Below are positions 57,910 to 64,000 of a stretch of 64,000 nucleotides of DNA, piece by piece. Under the pieces are notes generated by a model. It was not told the origin of the DNA. It did not search any database and saw only the letters and a list, made by a program, of their open reading frames with translations. Position numbers and translations under genes: made by a program. Each line of letters starts with the position of its first letter. Positions within the stretch are counted from its first letter, which is position 1. The stretch is from Sinonovacula constricta (taxonomy: Eukaryota; Mollusca; Bivalvia; Cardiida; Solecurtidae), in NCBI GenBank assembly GCA_007844125.1, contig CM017572.1, positions 27,516,248 to 27,580,247 on the forward strand, written 5' to 3'.

Positions 57910-58187
57910 GAATGGGATTTGCCGGCATTTTTACCAATACTGTGCAACGACATTTCTATTATTATAGCACAGGGGCACTTATGAGGTGCCCAGGGACTGA
58001 ACCCGGCCGGTCCATTATACTGACACTGACAAGTCAGGTGTAATGCTGTCTCCTTAGCCCCGAGCGCTAGGAGGAAAGCCATTACTACCAACTTTAAAGT
58101 CTTTGGTTTGACCTGGCCGGGGTTTGAACCTGCGATCTTCCAATCCGCAAGCTGACGCTCTACCACCTGAGCTATTGCGGCGGGTTT
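57910..58187 (-). mobile_element. SINE family 3, full length
   Basis: GATTTGCCGGCATTTTTACC tail to CACCTGAGCTATTGCGGC head. Confidence 0.9.
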
Positions 58188-58189
58188 TG

Positions 58190-59145
58190 CTCAATTAGAA
58201 TTTTTTTACCCTAATAGAAGATTACATGAATGGAGATCACAATTTAATAATGCCCACCCAGTGTTATTTTATTCATGTTTCAGTGTTCTTGTTTTCATAT
58301 TACAATAATTTGTTTGAACACTGAATGAACATGAACTTCAACTAACACATACAAACAGATTTTTTTGAAGATATTGAAATCAGTGTAGATTGTGAATGAC
58401 AAAAATAATCCTAATGTACTGAACATCGAACGGTGTCCAAAAAATTTTTCACGAGATTTAGGAATTCAAAAATTTTTAATCTTTAAAGGTTTGCTATTTT
58501 CCTTGGATTGTCATTTCAAAGAATATTGCACTTTTGTTGAATTTACAATTCAAGATGCTTCAGTGGGAAGTTTAAAGTAATATAAATATTTGCTCTACTG
58601 TGGTATCATTTTATTTAGCCATGGCTTAATTTTCGCGTATTTCGCGCTCGGGCCAGTGCGCGAATTTAAAACCTTAGCTAATATTGATAACAGGTCAGTC
58701 AATTATCGATTATAATAATGTTTTTTTTTTATTACTATTATTTGCATGAATTTACGTCCGCGCGAAACAGTCTTTTTCTGCGATTGCGCGAAATTTCGTG
58801 CAAGCGAAATTAAATGATACCACAGTATTATATATACTTTAAAACTTTTAAAATTTTTCAAATTATGTCCTTCATGCTTCGACACTACAGAAAAAAAATT
58901 TTGCTTTTTCAAAAGCAATATGAACCTTGAAAAAAGCAAATTGTTAACTCTTGGCCTGCAATTCACATATTATAAGGAAAATAGTGTAGATTCACATCCT
59001 AAAGACCCCTGCTGGGAGCACTCTGATCTGGATCTATACTATTTGCTGCTCAGTCTCTGTTTATAAGTATATCAACCCTGACATGTAATATATACAGTAT
59101 TAAAGCAAAGAACATCTGAGAGCATTTTAACAAAATGTAGCCAGC
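58190..59145 (+). other. Intergenic sequence with an inverted element near 58590-58830
   Basis: CTGTGGTATCATTTTATTTAGC at 58598 and its inverse GAAATTAAATGATACCACAG at 58806-58825 bound a CpG-containing stretch with GCGCGAA motifs: a probable ~230-bp MITE. The rest is AT-rich with no gene seen. Confidence 0.6.
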
Positions 59146-59149
59146 AAAT

Positions 59150-59445
59150 TGTTTATAACCAAAGCATGGAAAGACCTATTCATGAATATTCATGACCAAA
59201 TAGTTAATAACCGAAGAATGGAAGACCTATCCATGAATATTCATAAGCAAATTATGGCCAATTTGTCAATAACCAAAGAATGGAAAAACCTATCCATGAA
59301 TATTCATGGCACAAATTATAGCAATATTGTCAACAACCTAAAAGTGTGGAAAAAAACCTATCCATGAATATTCATGGACAAATTATAGCAAGATTGTCAA
59401 TAACCAAAGAATAGAAAGCCCTAGCCATGAATATTCATGTGCATC
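59150..59445 (+). repeat. ~62-bp repeat with a 14-bp perfect palindrome, five copies
   Basis: Each copy contains ATAACC-AAG-ATGGAAA, CCTATC and CATGAATATTCATG (first at 59181-59194). Confidence 0.88.
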
Positions 59446-59449
59446 TAGC

Positions 59450-60110
59450 ACAAAGAGCCATTTTGTAACACACAGTACTTAAATACACTTACAGATGCTG
59501 CATTAGTAGACAGCAACACACACCAACAAACATATATCTATAAATGAATAAAGAAACAATCAATTGACATTAATATCACATTTGCAATGAAAGACAATAA
59601 ATAAAGGGCACTATTTACAACAACAAAAATTATCTTATATGGCCTTTTTAGGCTAAGTTTAACAAAAGATAGCGACATGTGTGGATTCCAAAGTTCCAAC
59701 AGTAGAATCATTAAGAACAAAATTTAACAGACATTAAAAGATACATTTCTTGTACACAATTTTCAAGTTTAACCAATTACAAGTCTTCATTATACCATAC
59801 TCTTCCTGAGACACAATATTTATTGGACAATATAAATATCACAATTTACCAAACAAGACACTTGTCAACTTCTTGTAACAGCAAAATAAACAAAACAATA
59901 TTTTTTTATTTTTTCCTTTTTAAGATAAAAACTAAAAAAAAAACAACCCTACATGATGTCCACAACACATTTAAGGATGATTAACGTTCAGAAGATAAAA
60001 TCCTTGTATTGTAGAAAATTATCACGACATTTTATCATAACACATCATTATAGCACAGCGATACTACGAAAAATTACCTTTCTATCTTCATCATACGCCA
60101 TAGTTTGGAT
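59450..60110 (+). other. AT-rich intergenic sequence
   Basis: No gene or repeat recognised. Confidence 0.35.
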
Positions 60111-60114
60111 TTGA

Positions 60115-60280
60115 ATTAGCCGTTATTTTTGCCGATACTGTGCAGCCATATTTCTATCATTATAGCACAGGGGCACTTATGAGGTGCCCAGGGACTAAAC
60201 CCGGCCGGTCCATTATACTGACACTGACGAGTCAAGCGTAATGCTGTCCCCTTAGCCCTGAGCGTTAGGAGGGTATGCCA
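60115..60280 (-). mobile_element. SINE family 3, 3' part
   Basis: GCCGTTATTTTTGCCGATAC to AGCCCTGAGCGTTAGGAGG; the tRNA head is missing. Confidence 0.85.
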
Positions 60281-60409
60281 AAGTTTATCCCAGTATGAAG
60301 CACAAACAACTTAATGTTCTGACGGACGTACCTAAATACAACAACAGAATTGATCTAATGAAATGGAAGCATCAAGTCAAATAAGTATCCAAATTCCCCT
60401 ACTAGGATA

Positions 60410-61795
60410 ACATTTTACAACATTGGTTCAGCTTACATTTTACAATTGGTTCAGCTAACATTTTACAATCGGTTCAGTAAACATTTTACAATTGGTTCAG
60501 CTAACATTTTACAATTGGTTCAGTAAACATTTTACAATCAGTTCAGTAAACATTTTACAATTGGTTCAGTAAACATTTTACAATTGGTTCAGCTAACATT
60601 TTTCAATTTGTTCAGCTAACATTTTACAATTGGTTCAGTAAACATTTTACAATTGGTTCAGCTAACATTTTTCAATTTGTTCAGTAAACATTTTACAATT
60701 GGTTCAGTAAACATTTTACAATCAGTTCAGTAAACATTTTACAATTGGTTCAGTAAACATTTTACAATTGGTTCAGCTAACATTTTTCAATTTGTTCAGC
60801 TAACATTTTACAATTGGTTCAGTAAACATTTTACAATTGGTTCAGCTAACATTTTACAATTGGTTCAGTAAACATTTTACAATTGGTTCAGTAAACATTT
60901 TACAATCGGTTCAGCTAACATTTTACAATTGGTTTAGCTGACATTTTACAACTGGTTCAGCTAACATTTTACAATTGGTTTAGCTGACATTTTACAATTG
61001 GTTCAGCTAACATTTTACAATTGGTTCAGCTAACATTTTACAATTGGTTTAGCTGACATTTTACAACTGGTTCAGCTAACATTTTACAATTGGTTTAGCT
61101 GACATTTTACAACTGGTTCAGCTAACATTTTACAATTGGTTTAGCTGACATTTTACAACTGGTTCAGCTAACATTTTACAATCGGTTCAGCTAACATTTT
61201 ACAATTGGTTTAGCTGACATTTTACAACTGGTTCAGCTAACATTTTACAATTGGTTTAGCTGACATTTTACAATTGGTTCAGCTAACATTTTACAATTGG
61301 TTCAGCTAACATTTTACAATTGGTTTAGCTGACATTTTACAACTGGTTCAGCTAACATTTTACAATTGGTTTAGCTGACATTTTACAACTGGTTCAGCTA
61401 ACATTTTACAATTGGTTTAGCTAACATTTTACAATTGGTTTAGCTGACATTTTACAATTGGTTTAGCTAACATTTTACAATTGGTTTAGCTAACATATTA
61501 CAATTGGTTCAGCAAACATTTTACAACTGGTTCAGCTAACATTTTACAATTGGTTCAGCAAACATTTTACAATTGGTTCAACATTTTACAATTGGTTCAG
61601 CAAACATTTTACAACTGGTTCAGCTAACATTTTACAATTGGTTCAGCAAACATTTTACAATTGGTTCAGTTAACATTTTACAATTGGTTTAACTAACATT
61701 TTACAATATTGGCTTCAGCTAGCATTTTACAATTGGTTCAGCTAACATTTTACAATTGGGTTAGCTAACATTTTACACCATTGGTTTATAAGCTT
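60410..61795 (+). repeat. 23-bp satellite, about 1.4 kb
   Basis: About 60 units of AACATTTTACAATTGGTTCA plus GCT or GTA. Variants (CAGTAA, TTTAGCTGA, CAACTGG) are grouped by region and alternate in pairs around 60900-61400, a sign of two-unit higher-order spread. Confidence 0.96.
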
Positions 61796-62100
61796 GAATG
61801 TTTACATCTTACTATTGCACAATTTTACTTGTTTAACCATCCTTCAATCTCAACAAAATTTTTACAACTCAATTTTACTTAATCACAACCCAATCTTATT
61901 TAATTACAGAAGTCCATTGGGGGAAATCTAATGTAATTTTCTGTAAGTGAAAATATATTGTATTTAAACAGTTCAATCAGTTTTATTTTAAATCATAAAC
62001 ATGTAATTAAATAAATAGCACTATCAACAGTTCCACACCTATACAAAAGGCTGTGTCCGCCAACCAACAAGAAATCATAGGAGCATGAAATGTCTGCAAT
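61796..62100 (+). other. AT-rich intergenic or 3' UTR sequence
   Basis: May be the distal 3' UTR of the minus-strand gene ending at 62693; no signal decides this. Confidence 0.3.
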
Positions 62101-62740
62101 CTGACACACATGTTGCCGACATCTGATGTTGTAACAAGCTCAACAGATTTGTTTCATCATTTCCTGACACAGAGTTGGTGATATCGGACTTTCTTACAAA
62201 CGCAACAGATTTGTTTCATCATTTCCTGACACAGAGTTGGTGACATCTGACTTTCTTACAAACGCAACAGATTTGTTTCATTATTTCCTGACACACATGT
62301 TGCCGACATCTGACGTTGTAACAAGCTCAACAGATTTGTTTCATCATTTCCTGACAAAGAGTTGGTGATATCGGACTTTCTTACAAACGCAACAGATTTG
62401 TTTCATCTTTTCCTGACAAAGAGTTGGTGATATCGGACTTTCTTACAAACGCAACAGATTTGTTTCATCTTTTCCTGACAAAGAGTTGGTGATATCGGAC
62501 TTTCTTACAAACGCAACAGATTTGTTTTATCTTTTCCTGACAAAGAGTTGGTGATATCGGACTTTCTTACAAACGCAACAGATTTGTTTCATCTTTTCCT
62601 GACAAAGAGTTGGTGATATTGGACTTTCTTACAAACGCAACAGATTTGTTTTATCTTTTCCTGACACAGAGTTGGTGACATCTGACACTTTCTTACAAGC
62701 GTGGCAGATTTGTTTCATCTTTTCCTGACACAGAGTTTGT
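62100..62740 (-). repeat. 62-bp tandem array seeded by a coding exon end (about 10 copies)
   Basis: Units share CAACAGATTTGTTTCATCTT, TTCCTGAC and GAGTTGGTGA. The rightmost copy is the last ~50 coding bases and stop of the gene at 62693-63078; the rest lies in its 3' UTR. Confidence 0.92.
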
Positions 62741-63078
62741 CGTTTGCGTTGTCTCCTGCTTTAATCTAATTGAGTGGTTGTACATCGAGTCCGACAGGAT
62801 GCTGTTCGGACTCACAAACTCCGTCGTGGTGTATGGTAGTCTCGGGGGTCCGACAGAGTTGGAGAGGACACTGGGATAGTAATGGAACATAGTGGGTTCG
62901 CTGAAGGCTGGCCGGAAGGTCTCTGTCTCTAAGGTGAGGGTTTTGTTGCTAGAGTAAGTGTTGAACATCTGTTGTGCTGTGTTGTAACCATCGTTGTGGG
63001 AGCTGGCATTGTTGGTGATGTAGCGACCAAAACTGGGCTGGAAATTATCAAAATAAGAAATATTTGTGGAATTGCTTC
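62693..63078 (-). CDS. Last coding exon of an unrecognised, disordered protein
   Basis: Minus-strand open frame of about 128 codons ending in TAA at 62695-62693. A plausible acceptor (TATTACCCAG) gives an exon start at 63078 in phase; the frame stays open a little further, so the start is uncertain. The residues are rich in S, T, N, Y and P, with no C or W, and include NFQPSFGRYITNN, MFHYYPSVLSNSV and IRLKQET, the last matching the psi-K-x-E sumoylation pattern. This composition suggests the transactivation tail of a transcription factor, but I recognise no domain and name no family. Codons look ordinary and the frame is not made of repeats, unlike nearly all other long frames here. Its final bases seed a tandem array downstream. 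Confidence 0.6.
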
Positions 63079-63139
63079 CTGGGTAATAGGAGGTCAATTA
63101 CGTACAGTTTTCAAGTATTTAAAGTTTGTTAATAGGGTT

Positions 63140-63272
63140 TAGCAAGCAAGCGTTAGCAAGGGAGCTATACCACAACCATTTTTTACAACTTTGGTATGTT
63201 GCTGCCAGGGATTGAACCCGGGGCCTCCTGTACCTGGAGCCAACGCTCTACTGATTGTGCTATTAGGTCAAG
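63140..63272 (-). mobile_element. SINE family 1, head half
   Basis: AGCGTTAGCAAGGGAGCTAT to GTGCTATTAGGTCA, B box ATTGAACCCGGGGCC on plus. Lies in the intron just upstream of the last exon. Confidence 0.82.
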
Positions 63273-63274
63273 AT

Positions 63275-63735
63275 TTGCTTTTTTGTTTAATGTTAAAATT
63301 TCTGACCAGTTGAATATACAAAAATAAACAAAATGATTACAAATATTACCAGCACAAGGATGCACATTCTTTGAAAACATAATTTTATTTGGATTTTATT
63401 TGCATTGTAATATTACTTAAAAATTAAAAACTATTTTACTACAATCCACTAAATGCTCCCCCCCCCCCCCCAATAATGAAACAAGACCAATTTTTTGTTA
63501 ACAGCCCATCAACAACCAAAGTAAGTTTGAAAGATGCAGCTGTTACTGGTAAAAGCTACAGCAATCTGATTAAACTTAAACTGACTGACTGAAAGCGTTA
63601 TGCATTATGCTCTCTGATTGGCTGTTATAAAAATAGAAATCTGGGAAAACCATTCTTGTTTATAGACGGTATATGCGGGCCGTCATCAGATCTTTCATTT
63701 TGTAAGATCCGATTTAAGTGAGATTCTGGCTGCAG
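63275..63735 (+). other. Probable intron sequence
   Basis: AT-rich with a C12 run near 63460; no exon recognised. Confidence 0.35.
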
Positions 63736-63739
63736 CTGA

Positions 63740-64000
63740 TATTGCTTTGACGACAGCCATTATTGGTCCAGGCTGTTATTGGTGTGGACTGCAGCTGTTA
63801 TTGGTGTGGACTGCAGCTGTTATTGGTGTGGACTGCAGCTGTTATTGGTGTTGACTGCTGCTGTTAATGGTATGGACTGCTGCTGTTATTGGTATGGACT
63901 GCAGATGTTATTGGTGTTGACTGCTGCTGTTAATGGTATGGACTGCTGCTGTTATTGGTATGGACTGCAGATGTTATTGGTGTTGACTGCTGCTGTTAAT
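63740..64000 (+). repeat. 22-bp tandem array, runs off the window
   Basis: Units of CTGTTATTGGTGTGGACTGC plus AG, with variants (TGTTGACTGCTGCTGTTAAT) that form a three-unit, 66-bp higher-order block in the right part. Confidence 0.93.

Overview
This is a eukaryotic, AT-rich, intron-rich animal window. GT-AG introns, three families of tRNA-derived SINEs with RNA polymerase III A/B boxes, many short inverted-repeat (MITE-like) elements and very large tandem satellites point to an invertebrate metazoan. The SINE style suggests a bivalve mollusc, but that is inference and was not tested. No prokaryotic operons, CRISPR arrays or free-standing tRNA/rRNA genes were seen. Layout. (1) 1.5-29.8 kb, plus strand: the 3' two-thirds of a P5A-type ATPase gene (ATP13A1/Spf1 family). 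I resolve 16 coding exons (1530-29836) that join in frame through every junction into a 661-residue C-terminal part, from the nucleotide-binding domain to the stop codon. Earlier exons lie left of the window. Its introns carry SINEs, a 27-bp satellite of about 4.9 kb and a 33-bp satellite of about 3.1 kb. (2) 30-39.5 kb: repeat-rich and without a recognised gene, holding a 30-bp satellite of about 1.5 kb whose every unit is a back-to-back splice acceptor/donor lookalike. (3) 39.9-42.7 kb, minus strand: a three-exon Cupin_5/DUF985-type gene whose C-terminus runs into a transposable element. (4) 44.9-53.2 kb: an 8.2-kb composite satellite (46/44-bp units changing into 38-bp units). (5) 53-62 kb: AT-rich non-coding DNA with SINEs, 21-bp and 23-bp arrays and a palindrome-bearing repeat. 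(6) 62.7-63.08 kb, minus strand: the last coding exon of an unrecognised, disordered, transcription-factor-like protein. The common theme is that tandem repeats repeatedly contain the edges of real exons: the acceptors of two ATPase exons, the donor of another, the acceptor of the cupin gene and the stop-codon end of the last gene. Two anonymous satellites also have units that match splice consensus. This splice-site-seeded tandem amplification is the most interesting structure in the window. All the very long open frames (863, 828, 667 aa and similar) are by-products of satellites whose unit length is a multiple of three, and I do not treat them as genes.
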